A DNA stretch of 64,000 nucleotides from Palsa-504 sp963739615 (lineage in GTDB: Bacteria > Actinomycetota > Actinomycetes > Streptosporangiales > Streptosporangiaceae), in contig CAVUBD010000038.1 in assembly GCA_963739615.1 (NCBI GenBank), positions 16,479 to 80,478 on the forward strand, given 5' to 3'. The notes under the pieces are model-generated. The model had not been told where the DNA came from. It worked only from the letters and a program-made list of their open reading frames with translations, and made no database searches. Shown here piece by piece: positions 8,313 through 17,336 of this stretch (within the stretch, counting starts at the first letter, position 1; each line of letters starts with the position of its first letter). The translations under genes and the position numbers were made by a program.

Positions 8313-8638
8313 CGTGCCCTCCGTAGCAGAACGGGGAATCCCCAATTACCTAGCACGATATATCGCGAGACGTCGGACGGCAAGCCGGACCACTTTATAG
8401 GTATCACGGGAGCCTGGCCGGTCTCTGACAAGTGCCGGCCTGTTTGCACGTCGTCCACGGCCGGAGCATGCGGGGATGGTGGCAGAGGGGGCCATGATGA
8501 GCCAGTCGCTAACTCAGGTACGGCCGGAGGCTGATCCAGGGGTGATAGCACCCGCCAGGACGGGGGGGGCTAGCGTCGCGGAACTCGGGTGCTGTCACGA
8601 TTGGACCGCGCTCGCCCGCCTCGTACAGTGAGCGTCCT
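8313..8638. other. Intergenic region between divergent genes
   Basis: About 325 bases with no convincing gene. It should hold the promoter of the minus-strand DUF1707 genes near its left end and, if real, that of the small plus-strand protein at 8639. Overlapping open frames on both strands lack recognisable domains. AT-richer stretches (CGATATATCGCGAG near 8356) stand out but I cannot assign a promoter. Confidence 0.5.
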
Positions 8639-8953
8639 ATGACAGTTCCGGTCTGGCGCCAGGGGGTGCCGCGAGCGCTGCCAGCGGTGCGAGCGCCGGG
8701 GGCGCTGCCAGCGCCGGGGGCGCAGCGAGCACCGTTCCGGCAGCGGATCGCGAACTGGCGGGCGCGAAACTGGCGCCGGACCGTGCTGGCGTGGTTCGTG
8801 GTCACGCTGGCCCTGATGGCCGTGGCGGCCGAACCGGGCACCGACTTCCCCAAGGCGCAGGCCAGCGCGGTGCCTGCCGTGGGGGTAGCGCTCCTCATCA
8901 TCGATGTGCTCACCTTGGCCGGCGTCCCCGCGCTGCTGATCGCGCTGCCCTAG
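8639..8953 (+). CDS. Hypothetical small membrane protein
   Basis: A possible 104-residue protein that I do not recognise. The first ~40 residues are rich in Pro, Ala and Arg and partly repetitive (APGALPAPGAQRAP). An amphipathic RQRIANWRARNWRR stretch precedes one membrane helix (TVLAWFVVTLALMAVAA) and, after a short loop, a second (AVGVALLIIDVLTLAGVPALLIA). The positive-inside pattern is plausible, which favours a real protein, but there is no strong ribosome-binding site and no family match that I can name. Confidence 0.4.
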   Translation: MTVPVWRQGVPRALPAVRAPGALPAPGAQRAPFRQRIANWRARNWRRTVLAWFVVTLALMAVAAEPGTDFPKAQASAVPAVGVALLIIDVLTLAGVPALLIALP

Positions 8954-9185
8954 GGCTCAGCGCCGTCAGGTACTCGCGGCCCGGTCGCCTCCCGCGGCCA
9001 GCCATGGCGGGCGCCGAAACAGCGCCCGCGGGCCGGTCGGGTGCTAATCACGCGATACAGACCCTGATGCGACCGGTATCCGGCCAGACCTGCGGCGATC
9101 GCGGTAATCGGTTCCCCCCGTGCCTGCCCAGAACCCGCCGGAATGTCAGTGGGTGCCACTAGATTGGACTGGTGCACATTGGGTG

Positions 9186-10130
9186 ATGGGAAGAGCCTTG
9201 GTCACATACGAAGCAGGCACATACGAAGCAGGCATATACGAAGCAGGCATATACGAAGCAGGGGACGGGGCGGCGCGGCGAGCGGGTGAGCGGCGGCGAG
9301 CGGAGCTTGGCCAGTTCCTGAAGGCCCGCCGGGCCCGGCTCAGCCCGGGTGATTTCGGCATGCCGCGAGGTTCGCGGCGGCGCACGCCCGGGTTGCGGCG
9401 CGAGGAAGTGGCGTTGCTGGCCGGGGTCGGCGTCACCTGGTACACCTGGCTGGAGCAGGGCCGTCAGATCAACGCCAGCACGCAGGTGCTTGACGCGGTG
9501 GCCCGCACGCTGCGCCTGGACCGAGCCGAGCGGGAGCACCTGTACCGGCTGGCCGAGGCGACGCCGCTGCGCTCCGAGTGCGGACGCCAGGGGGTACCCG
9601 GCACCATCCGCGAGATCATGCACTCGCTCGAACCCCTTCCGGCGATCCTGATCAACAGCCGGTTCGACATCCTGTTGTCGAACGATGCGCACGAGGAGCT
9701 GTTCTGGGAGTGGCACTCGCTGCCCTGCATTCACAAGAACACCTTGTGGTGCGTTATCACCGAGCCGTCGGCCCGCGGCAAGTTCCCCGAGTACGAGCCG
9801 CACATCCGCTACATGGTGGCGCGGCTGCGCTCGGCTTACAGCAGGCACATCGGCGACCCGGACTGGGAAGAGGACATCCGCAGGCTCGCCAGCCTGAGCC
9901 GCGAGTTCGCCGATCTCTGGGAACGCCATGAGGTGGCCGAGCCGGAGCCGCGCATCGTCACTTACCTGCATGCCGAGGCCGGGTCGCTGAGCCTGGCCGT
10001 CAGCGAGCTCAACGTCCAGGACCTGCCGGAGGCGCGCATCCTCGTCTGCACCCCGCGCGATGACGACACCCGGGCCCGGCTGCCGCTGACGCGCCGGACG
10101 GAAGTCCCCGCCCCGCTCATCGTCAGTTGA
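9186..10130 (+). CDS. XRE-family regulator with MmyB-like sensor domain
   Basis: A 314-residue transcriptional regulator. The helix-turn-helix domain (~40-105) shows LGQFLKARRARLSP, RTPGLRREEVALLAGVGVTW and YTWLEQGR, the standard start of the actinobacterial MmyB/XRE group. After LDRAEREHLYRLAEA comes a PAS-like ligand domain with ILINSRFDILLSNDAHEELF and a C-terminal SLAVSELNVQDLPEARILV pattern. Members often repress a neighbouring dehydrogenase and may bind fatty acids; no such neighbour is seen. Relatives usually begin just before LGQFLKARRARLS. Here ~35 extra residues include four TYEAG/IYEAG units encoded by a 15-bp repeat. TTG at 9198 is an alternative start. Confidence 0.82.
   Translation: MGRALVTYEAGTYEAGIYEAGIYEAGDGAARRAGERRRAELGQFLKARRARLSPGDFGMPRGSRRRTPGLRREEVALLAGVGVTWYTWLEQGRQINASTQVLDAVARTLRLDRAEREHLYRLAEATPLRSECGRQGVPGTIREIMHSLEPLPAILINSRFDILLSNDAHEELFWEWHSLPCIHKNTLWCVITEPSARGKFPEYEPHIRYMVARLRSAYSRHIGDPDWEEDIRRLASLSREFADLWERHEVAEPEPRIVTYLHAEAGSLSLAVSELNVQDLPEARILVCTPRDDDTRARLPLTRRTEVPAPLIVS
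9203..9262. repeat. 15-bp tandem repeat, four copies
   Basis: Four 15-bp units: two of CACATACGAAGCAGG, then two of CATATACGAAGCAGG. They are in frame with the XRE regulator and encode TYEAG, TYEAG, IYEAG, IYEAG just before the DNA-binding domain. If the true start lies downstream, the array is instead leader DNA close to the start codon. Confidence 0.95.
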
Positions 10131-10599
10131 GGAAGTAGCTGCTGCCGCCCGACTCGGGATTGGTGACCAGCGCGATGACCGTGACCGTGCCGGCATTGGC
10201 GAAGGTCAGCTTCAGCATGATGTCCTTGCCGTCGTACATCGGACCCGCACCCGTGATCAGCAGGTGGTAGGTATCCGGGTTGAACAGCGTCATCGCATTG
10301 CCCGCAATAGCTATCCCGGACACGGTATGCATGATCAGGAGGCCCCCGTGCCGCTCGACGGGCGCTCTCAGCTGGACCGAGCCGCCCACGCTGGTCTGCG
10401 CCGAGATCAGCCGGTCAGGCTTGCCGTTGTTACGGATGTCCAGGTACGCGACCGTGACGCCCGGGGTCGTCGGCTGCGGTACGTAAGCGTTGGCGACGGC
10501 GATCGACGACGCGGCGTTGGCCGAGGCGCACCCCGTCACCACGAGCAGCGCCATCAAGGCAGCTCCCGCGATGCCTAGTACCGACCTCAGTCTGCGCAT
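10123..10599 (-). CDS. PCuAC-like copper chaperone lipoprotein
   Basis: A 158-residue exported protein. A signal peptide ends in a lipobox (ALLVVTGCAS, Cys near 24), so the mature protein should be lipid-anchored outside the membrane. The rest matches the PCuAC (DUF461) fold: IAVANAYVPQPT, VTVAYLDIRNNGKPDRLISA, and YHLLITGAGPMYDGKDIMLKLTF. PCuAC proteins deliver copper to cytochrome oxidase using an H(M)-x10-M-x21-H-x-M motif. Here the first His is Arg (VQLRAPV) and the last Met is Leu (HLLI), while a Met (LIMHTV) and the YH pair remain. Copper binding may therefore be weak or lost. It is convergent with the XRE gene and overlaps its end by eight bases. Confidence 0.8.
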   Translation of the reverse strand: MRRLRSVLGIAGAALMALLVVTGCASANAASSIAVANAYVPQPTTPGVTVAYLDIRNNGKPDRLISAQTSVGGSVQLRAPVERHGGLLIMHTVSGIAIAGNAMTLFNPDTYHLLITGAGPMYDGKDIMLKLTFANAGTVTVIALVTNPESGGSSYFLN

Positions 10600-10660
10600 G
10601 GTCTCAGATTACTGCGCTGCCGTCAGGGGCGAACCAGCAAGCCCCCGGCAGACCGCGCAG

Positions 10661-12221
10661 CTAGCCGCGGTCGATGGCGGTGCCGAGCAGGCCTAGGGCG
10701 GGGGAGCCGAGGTCGAGCAGCGCCTTGTGGAAGCGCTGCAGCGTGAAGCCGGCGCCCCAGTCCTTCCTGGCCCGCTCGCGCAGCTTCATCAGCTCGAGCT
10801 TGCCCCAGGTGTACCGGCCGTACGTGGGGTCGAAGGTGGCACGCCTGGCCTCGGATAGCGCCGCCTGGCCGGACAGGTGGGTGTCCGCCTCGAACCTGCG
10901 GGCCGCCTCCTCGACCGGCATCCCGGCGCTGTGCACCCCGATGGCGCACGCCAGCCTGGTCACCCGGACCAGCGCCTCCAGCCAGATCCCGATCGCGATC
11001 GGAGGATCGTCGGCGCCGAACCCTTCCTCCACGCACAACTCCTCGCCGTAGTGCGCCCAGCCCTCGATGAACGCGCTCGAATGCAGGTTGCGCCGGACTT
11101 CGGAGGTCAGCCGCCGCATCGCGCGACCGTGCGAGAAGTGCCCGGGCGCGACCTCGTGGACGGCGATGCCGGGTAGCGTCGCGGTGCTGAAGACCTCCAG
11201 CCACTCCTCTTGCGCACGCGCGGGCCAGGACTCCTCCGGCGGCGTGATGTGGAACCAGGAGGGGCCGTCGGGCTCGCCCGGCGCGGCCCAGGTCATCATC
11301 GCCATCGCCCACCGTCGCGACTCCGGGGCCGGGCCGACCAGGCAGACGCCGTCGTGGTACGGAACCAGGTCGTGCTGGCGGGTGAACTCGAGGGCCCGCT
11401 CGGTCCAGAGCCGGGCTGCATCGATCACGCCGGCCCCGTCCGGGTGATCGCGGACCAGGTCGCGGGCTACATCAAGGGGCGGCCGTCCCGGCTCGACGCG
11501 CGCGCACCCGACTTCGAGCAGGGCGCGCAGCCGATCCCGTTCCGCGTCGGCCCGCTCAGCCAGCCTGCCCAGGTCGACCGGCGTGGCCTCCGCACTGCTC
11601 ATCAGCGCGGCCAGGCCGGGTCCGCCAAGCGCGCAATCCGGGTCCCCGTCCGCCGCCGCCCGCTCGATGTGCGCGACCAGGCGCGCGTGCGCGGCCAGCG
11701 CCGCCTGCCGGACAGCCCCGCCCGGACCGCCCGGCCCCGCCCGGACCGCCGCCCGGCCCGGCGCCGATCCCCTCGCCGAGCCCGCGGACCGCCCCGAGCA
11801 GTGCCTGGGCGACCGGCGCGCTCACCCGGTCGAGCGAGGTCACGGCCGCCTCGGCCACCCGCGGCCAGGCGGCGAGGTGTTCCGCCCGCGCGGCGTCCCT
11901 TTCCTCCTGGGGCGCGTAGTCCCTGTCGTAGCAGGCCAGGTCTAGTTCGCCGAGGTGGAACAGCGGGTTACGGCGGTGCAGCTCAAGCTCGGCGAAGACG
12001 ACCCGTTTTTGTGCCTCGGCCGCGGCTAGCTGGGCCTCGTCGTACGCGTCCGCGCACCGCGCACCGCTTGCCCGCGCCCGCGCCAGCCGGGCGAGCCCGG
12101 CGCGGACCCCGGCCGGTGACAGGTCCTGCGGCTTGCCGTCGTATTCGTGCCGGCCGCTGAATTCGCGCACCTCGGCCACGTCGAGATCGCAGACCGCGCG
12201 CACGCGAGGGGAAAGCTCCAT
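10661..12221 (-). pseudogene. DUF885 family protein, frameshifted
   Basis: Two overlapping frames make up one DUF885 protein of about 520 residues. The N-terminal part (12221 to about 11750) starts MELSPRVRAVCDLDVAEV and runs to GLGEGIGAGP. The C-terminal part continues in the next frame through AALAAHARLVAHIERAA and on to 10661, carrying the HEVAPGHF metal-binding-type motif and EGWAHYGEEL. The switch lies in a CCCGCCCGGACCG-type tract at about 11715-11765, where base-calling errors are likely. As written the gene is broken. DUF885 proteins resemble zinc metallopeptidases of the gluzincin group, but their substrates are mostly unknown. Confidence 0.82.
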
Positions 12222-12240
12222 GGGCCGACGTTACCTGAGG

Positions 12241-12927
12241 CTAGGGCGTGCTCCCCTGGACTCCCTGACCCGCCCGGACGGGCAGCACCGTCAGCAGCGG
12301 CGCCTTCGGCGAGGAGCACGCCGCAAAGGAACGGTTCACGTACAGGGCCACGGTTTCTCCGGGCGCGAACACCCGCAGCCAGTGCGCGGTCACCGGCTGG
12401 CAGGTCGACGGCGGGTAGTTGCCGGCCTGCGTGACCTGCAGCCAGGCGTGCGCGGCACCGCCCGCCGCGAGGCGGACCGCCCGCTTGCCGAAGCTCGGGT
12501 TCCGCTGCGCCGCCGCCCCGATCTGACGGCCGGCGGCGCCGTCGGCGGTGACGAAGGACACGCCAGGGTAGCCGTACATCCCGCAAGGCGAGCTCGAGGT
12601 GTTGGTGAAGTCAACCGGGTAGTACGTGCTGCCCGCCGCGCCGCCGGCCTGGCTGGCGTTCACGGTGACCCGCAGCGCAGCGGACCCGCACGCCGCGAGG
12701 CCGGCCGTCCCCGACGACGCGGCCCCCGTTCCCGGGGTACCCGCCGACGCGGAGGACATCACCGCATCTGGCGTCTTGCTGGAGGTGGCAGTGCCGCCCG
12801 GAGCCGAGGCCGGCCCGGTGCTTGGCGAGGCGCAGGCCGCGAGCAGACCCGCCGCTGCCACCGCCATCACCGCCCCAGGCGCCACGCGCCGTCCGCAAAC
12901 CGCCGGAAGGGAAATAATCATGCGCAT
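12241..12927 (-). CDS. DUF4232 lipoprotein
   Basis: A 228-residue secreted protein. The signal peptide ends in a lipobox (AAGLLAACAS, Cys near 32), followed by a Ser/Thr/Pro/Gly-rich spacer of about 40 residues. The globular part (75-228) is a DUF4232 domain: STYYPVDFTNTSSSPCGMYGYPGVSF, GKRAVRLAAGGAAHAWLQV and a final LRVFAPGETVALYVNRSFAAC. Cysteines at the expected places suggest disulphides. The domain is common in actinobacterial cell-surface proteins and has no known function. It lies just downstream of the DUF885 gene start, on the same strand. Confidence 0.85.
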   Translation of the reverse strand: MRMIISLPAVCGRRVAPGAVMAVAAAGLLAACASPSTGPASAPGGTATSSKTPDAVMSSASAGTPGTGAASSGTAGLAACGSAALRVTVNASQAGGAAGSTYYPVDFTNTSSSPCGMYGYPGVSFVTADGAAGRQIGAAAQRNPSFGKRAVRLAAGGAAHAWLQVTQAGNYPPSTCQPVTAHWLRVFAPGETVALYVNRSFAACSSPKAPLLTVLPVRAGQGVQGSTP

Positions 12928-13045
12928 CAGCTTGTCACCTCATCGTCGCCGAACAGTAGCAATGAGTAATAATCAAGTATGACCGCTCGTTCTGCCAGCC
13001 GACACACAGGCGGCCCCGACGCGGCTTGATGAGAAGATCGGGATC

Positions 13046-14869
13046 ATGGCCGGCATTCCCGAGTTCACGACCCGGCCGGAGCTGTCCGGCACGTTCGGCA
13101 TGGTGGCCTCGACGCACTGGCTCGCCTCGGCGGCAGGCCTGGCGGTCCTCGAGCACGGCGGGAACGCGTTCGATGCCGCCGTCGCCGCCGGGCTCGTGCT
13201 CCAGGTGGTGGAGCCGCACCTGAACGGCCTCGGCGGCGAGGTCCCGGTCATCGCCCATCACGCCGGCCGCGGCGAGACCTTCGTGCTGTGCGGTCAGGGA
13301 ACCGCGCCCGCCGCGGCCACGCCGCAGGCGTTCGGCGAACTCGGGCTCGATCTCGTGCCAGGCAGCGGGCTGCTCGCCGCCTGCGTGCCAGGGGCGTTCG
13401 GGGCGTGGATGCTGCTGCTGAGGGAGTTCGGCACCCTCCGGCTCCGGGATGTGATGGGTTACGCGATCGGGTACGCGTCCAGCGGTTACCCGCTGCTGCC
13501 CGCGATCAGCTGGGGTATCGCCAGCGTGGCCGGACTGTTCCGGGAGTACTGGCCGAGCTCGGCCGAGGTCTACCTGCCGGGCGGACAGGTGCCTGTGCCG
13601 GGCTCGCTGTTCGCCAATCCCGCGCTGGCCGCTACCTACCAGCGCATCCTCGGTGAGGCAGAAGCGGCCAGCCATGATCGCGACGAGCAGATCGAGGCGG
13701 CCAGGCGGGTCTACTACGAAGGCTTCGTCGCCGAGGCGATCGCCGCCTACGTCGCCTCCGCCGAGGTCATGGACGTCACCGGCCAGCCGCACCGGGGCCT
13801 GCTCGGCTACGCCGACATGGCCGGCTGGCACCCGCGGCTCGAGGAGCCCCTGACGTTCGACGTCGGCGGCCTGACCGTGTGCAAGACCAAGCCGTGGGGG
13901 CAGGGGCCGGTGTTCCTGCAGCAACTCGCGCTCCTCGACGGCTTCGACCTCAAGGCCATGGGGCCGGGCCGCGCGGACTTCGTGCACACCGTGACCGAAT
14001 GCGGCAAGCTCGCCTTCGCCGACCGGGAAGCCTGGTACGGGGACCCCGACTTCACCGACGTGCCGGTCAAGGCGCTGCTGTCCGCCGAGTACGCCGACGC
14101 CAGGCGCCGGCTGGTTGGGCCGCAGGCTTCGGCCGATCTGGTTCCGGGCGCCCCGGACGGCAGGCCGCCCTGGCTGCCCGGCTTCGTCACGGGCTCGTTC
14201 CGGTCCGACGGGTACGACGCCGCCAGCGTGTCCCCCAGCCTGGACGTGGAGCCGCCCGCGCCGGGACCCGCCGCGTCAAGCTACCGGGCCGGCGACACCT
14301 GCCACGTCGACGTGGCCGACCGGTTCGGCAACATGGTGTCCGCCACGCCGAGCGGCGGCTGGCTCCAGTCCTCGCCGGTCATCCCCGGCCTCGGCTTCTG
14401 CCTGGGCACGCGGGCGCAGATGTTCACCCTCACGCCAGGGCTGCCCGCCACGATCGCGCCGGGCAAACGGCCGCGGACCACGCTCACGCCGAGCCTCGCC
14501 CTGCGGGACGGGGAACCGTACCTCGCGTTCGGCACACCAGGCGGTGATCAGCAGGATCAGTGGTCGCTGCTGGTCTTCCTCAACCACTTGCACTTCGGCA
14601 TGAACCTGCAGCAGGCGATCGACTTCCCGTCCTTCCACTCGGCTCACATGCCGTCGTCGTTCTATCCGCGCGAGGCGCAGCCGCGCGTGCTTGACGTCGA
14701 GTCACGGATGGACCCGGCCGTGATCGAGGAACTGCGGCGGCGCGGCCACCTGGTCAACGTCCGGCCGGCCTGGTCGCTGGGCCGGGTCAGCGCGGTCGCC
14801 CGCCGCAACGGCGTCCTGTACGCGGCCGCCAATCCCCGCGGCATGCAAGGCTACGCCGTAGGCCGCTAG
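13046..14869 (+). CDS. Gamma-glutamyltransferase family protein
   Basis: A 607-residue Ntn-hydrolase of the GGT family. The large-subunit half includes GMVASTHWLASAAGLAVLEH, GGNAFDAAVAAGLVLQVVEPH and the FVHTVTECGKLAFADREAWYGDP region. The autoprocessing site is near residue 415: AGDTCHVDVADRFGNMVSATPS, where family members have T-T-H; the nucleophile Thr is kept and the second Thr is Cys. The TPRTTLTPSLAL and GTPGGDQQDQW segments (oxyanion Gly-Gly) follow. GGTs hydrolyse or transfer gamma-glutamyl groups, or act on cephalosporin-type acyl substrates. There is no obvious signal peptide, so this copy may be cytoplasmic. Confidence 0.88.
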   Translation: MAGIPEFTTRPELSGTFGMVASTHWLASAAGLAVLEHGGNAFDAAVAAGLVLQVVEPHLNGLGGEVPVIAHHAGRGETFVLCGQGTAPAAATPQAFGELGLDLVPGSGLLAACVPGAFGAWMLLLREFGTLRLRDVMGYAIGYASSGYPLLPAISWGIASVAGLFREYWPSSAEVYLPGGQVPVPGSLFANPALAATYQRILGEAEAASHDRDEQIEAARRVYYEGFVAEAIAAYVASAEVMDVTGQPHRGLLGYADMAGWHPRLEEPLTFDVGGLTVCKTKPWGQGPVFLQQLALLDGFDLKAMGPGRADFVHTVTECGKLAFADREAWYGDPDFTDVPVKALLSAEYADARRRLVGPQASADLVPGAPDGRPPWLPGFVTGSFRSDGYDAASVSPSLDVEPPAPGPAASSYRAGDTCHVDVADRFGNMVSATPSGGWLQSSPVIPGLGFCLGTRAQMFTLTPGLPATIAPGKRPRTTLTPSLALRDGEPYLAFGTPGGDQQDQWSLLVFLNHLHFGMNLQQAIDFPSFHSAHMPSSFYPREAQPRVLDVESRMDPAVIEELRRRGHLVNVRPAWSLGRVSAVARRNGVLYAAANPRGMQGYAVGR

Positions 14870-14991
14870 CCAAAATCAAGATCATTATGCCGAACGGTCC
14901 CTGGCTCTCGCCCCAGATCCCCTTCTAGCCTGTCAGAAGGAACCAGGTGACTCGTTGTCCCCTTGCTGCTTTGGTCGGAAAGGGGCGGGGT

Positions 14992-15492
14992 CTAGTTTGC
15001 TGCCTTGGTGATGGGCGGGATCTTGTAGGTGCCGTCCAGCACGGCGGCCTGTGGCTGGTACAGGCGCATGAGGGGCCGGAACGGTCCGGCGGGGGCGGGC
15101 AGCCAGTTGCTGGTACTGGCGGGCTGGTCGTGCTGGATCACGATGGTGAGCGATCCGTCGGCGTCGCGGCGCAGGCCGGGTGTGCGGTCGCCGATGGAGT
15201 AGCGGCCGATCGGGTTGGCGACCAGGTAGAAGTCGGGCAGGTCATACATGGTGATGGACCAGAAGGCGTCGACCGGCGGGTCCTGGTCGAAGGTGAGGGC
15301 GTACCGGTTGCGCCCGTCGAGCGGGTCGCCGTCGGCGTCGGTGTAGGTCATCGGGTAGGCGGCCTCATAGCCGTGGTTACCCCACAGGCCGCCGCGGGCG
15401 GCCAGGGCCCGGGCCAGGTAGCTGTCGTGCCGGTGGCTCATCTTCCATGCCGGGTCATCGGTAGGCCTCAGCGGCAAGCGCCGCCAGATCAT
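14992..15492 (-). CDS. DUF1214 protein, probably 5'-truncated
   Basis: A 166-residue protein matching the DUF1214 half of DUF1254/DUF1214 proteins: GNHGYEAAYPMTYTDADG, LDGRNRYALTFDQDPPVDAFWSITMYD, and SIGDRTPGLRRDADGSLTI. Full-length relatives have a further ~250-300 residues with a DUF1254 domain, which is absent here. The apparent start (MIWRRLPLRP) adjoins disordered sequence and the DUF222/HNH fossil, so I infer that a deletion removed the N-terminal half. It may still be expressed as a single-domain protein. Function of the family is unknown. Confidence 0.7.
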   Translation of the reverse strand: MIWRRLPLRPTDDPAWKMSHRHDSYLARALAARGGLWGNHGYEAAYPMTYTDADGDPLDGRNRYALTFDQDPPVDAFWSITMYDLPDFYLVANPIGRYSIGDRTPGLRRDADGSLTIVIQHDQPASTSNWLPAPAGPFRPLMRLYQPQAAVLDGTYKIPPITKAAN

Positions 15493-15588
15493 TCACCGCT
15501 TTGCCTCCCAGCTCCACCACCCAGACAACAGCAGTATCGTCGCACAGAACCCCCCTGCTCAGCGGATACCCACGGGCACCCCGCGGCG

Positions 15589-15759
15589 TCGACCTGCGAT
15601 GCGCTGGTCAGCGCGCTCAAGCGGGCGATCGTCGAGAAAGCAGTGGACCCGCTATCGGGCCCGGGCGGCCTGGCGTCGTTCCTGCGGCGGCGGCAGCTCG
15701 GCGCCCGCCCGCGCCGTGTCACCGCTCAGCCGATGACGCATGTCATGCCAGGTTCCTGA
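15589..15759 (+). pseudogene. DUF222/HNH endonuclease fragment
   Basis: A 56-codon remnant without its own start. It reads STCDALVSALKRAIV, then SGPGGLASFLRRRQLGARP, which matches the join between the DUF222 domain and the HNH nuclease of the actinobacterial 13E12-repeat family (consensus LVSGPGGLASFLRxxQLGAR). The HNH domain itself is missing and the frame ends after an unrelated tail. These genes are multicopy in actinobacteria and often decay. I read it as a fossil between the truncated DUF1214 gene and the ABC ATPase. Confidence 0.5.
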
Positions 15760-15856
15760 GGGACGGCACTACCGACCCCAGCATCCCGGATGGTGGGATC
15801 AAGATCGGGGGCAGGGCCGGAGACTCCAGCCCGGCAAGCCGATACGAGGGAACGAC

Positions 15857-17336
15857 ATGGGCCAATACAGCACGAGTTACGGTGCTCACGGCGGTGGCGG
15901 GAGTACCACGGATTACGCCATCAGCCAGGACGACTACGCCAGTACCGCCGCAAGCCACGCGGTCAGTCACGGCGCGCGGGTGGTCTCGTTCGAGAACGTG
16001 TCCAAGCACTACGGCAGCCTGCACGCCGTGGACGGGCTGACCCTGGAACTGCGCCAGGGCGAGACCGTCGCCCTGCTCGGCCCCGAACGGCGCGGGTAAG
16101 TCCACCTCGCTGGACATGCTGCTCGCGCTGCGCAAGCCCACCGGCGGGCGGATCACGGTGTTCGGCACTGACCCGTACACATGCGTGAAGTCCGGCCGGG
16201 TGGGCGCCATGCTGCAGTCCGGCGGCCTGATGCCCGAGGTGACGGTGCGCGAGCTCGTCACGCTGGTGACGAACCTGCATCCCAAGCCCGAACCTGTGGA
16301 CGTCACGCTGAAGCGGGCGGGTATCGCCCAGTTCGCCGACCAGCGGGTGGACCGGCTGTCCGGCGGCCAGACCCAGCGGGTGCGGTTCGCGCTGGCCATC
16401 TGCGGCAAGTCCGAGCTGATCGTGCTCGACGAGCCGACCACGGCCATGGACGTGGAAACCCGCAGGCTCTTCTGGGCCAGCATGAAGGAAGAGGTAGCGC
16501 AGGGCCGCACGCTGCTGTTCGCCACCCATTACCTGGAAGAGGCCGACCAGGCCGGCCTGGCCATGATCGGGTTCCGGATGCAGATGGTGCTCATGCGTGA
16601 ACTGGCGCAGGCGCGCGGGACCGTCGCGAAGCTGGCCGCCAACGAGGAGCGGCTGCGGCTAGGGCGTGACATGCACGACCTGACCGGCCAGTCGCTGTCG
16701 ATGATCACGCTGAAGTCCGACCTGGCCGCCAAGCGGCTGGCCAGGCTGCCGCCCTCCGCGGAACGCGACGCGGTGCTGGGTGAGCTCGGCGACATCGGCC
16801 GGGTCAGCCGGCAGACGCTGCACGACATCAGGGAGGCGGTCAGCGGCTACCGCAGGCCGACGCTCGCGATCGAGGTGATCACCGCGCGGAACGCGCTGGA
16901 GGCCGCCGCCATCCGCCTCGACGACGACCCCGCGCTTACGCTGCGATCGGGTACCTTCGATCCCGATACCGAAGCGGTGCTGGCCTGGTGCCTGCGCGAG
17001 GCCGTCACCAACGTGATCCGCCATTCCGGCGCGAAGAGCTGCCGGATCCGCCTCAGCCAGCAAGGCGGCGAGCTGTCGCTCGAGGTCACCGACGACGGCC
17101 ACGGCCTCGCCGAGGCCGCCCCCGCGCCCCAGGACCGCCCCGCGCCCCAGGCGAGCCAGGAGCCCCGGGGCAGCGGCTTGCGGGGCATCTCCGAACGGCT
17201 GTCCGCGGTCGGCGGCCGCCTGTCGCTCGGTCCAGCCGATCCCGGCGGTGCCCGCCGCGGCTTCCGGCTCACCGCGTCCGTTCCCCGGTACACCCGAAAT
17301 CCGGCCCACGCGGCCGGCCATGATTGCGAGGTATGA
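15857..17336 (+). pseudogene. ABC ATPase fused by deletion to a DesK-like histidine kinase
   Basis: The first part is an ABC ATPase: VSFENVSKHYGSLHAVDGLTL, Walker A with one extra G that shifts the frame at about 16083, then YTCVKSGRVGAMLQSGG (Q loop), signature LSGGQTQRVRFALA, Walker B LIVLDEPTTAMD and HYLEEAD. At about 16555 it turns without a break into the end of a NarL-type kinase: AANEERLRLGRDMHDLTGQ (phospho-His), SLSMITLKSDLA, N box EAVTNVIRHSGA, G1 VTDDGHGL and G2 GLRGISERL. Relatives have ATPase, permease, kinase, regulator as four genes. I infer that a deletion removed the permease and the kinase sensor. As written, the frameshift also separates the ATPase start. Confidence 0.8.

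Noticed and set aside
12935..13987. 350-codon minus-strand frame opposite gamma-glutamyltransferase
   Set aside because: His/Gly/Arg-rich shadow frame; the plus strand has the GGT signature.
14947..15759. 270-codon plus-strand open frame overlapping the DUF1214 gene
   Set aside because: The first two-thirds is antisense to DUF1214; only the end matches the DUF222/HNH fossil, listed separately.
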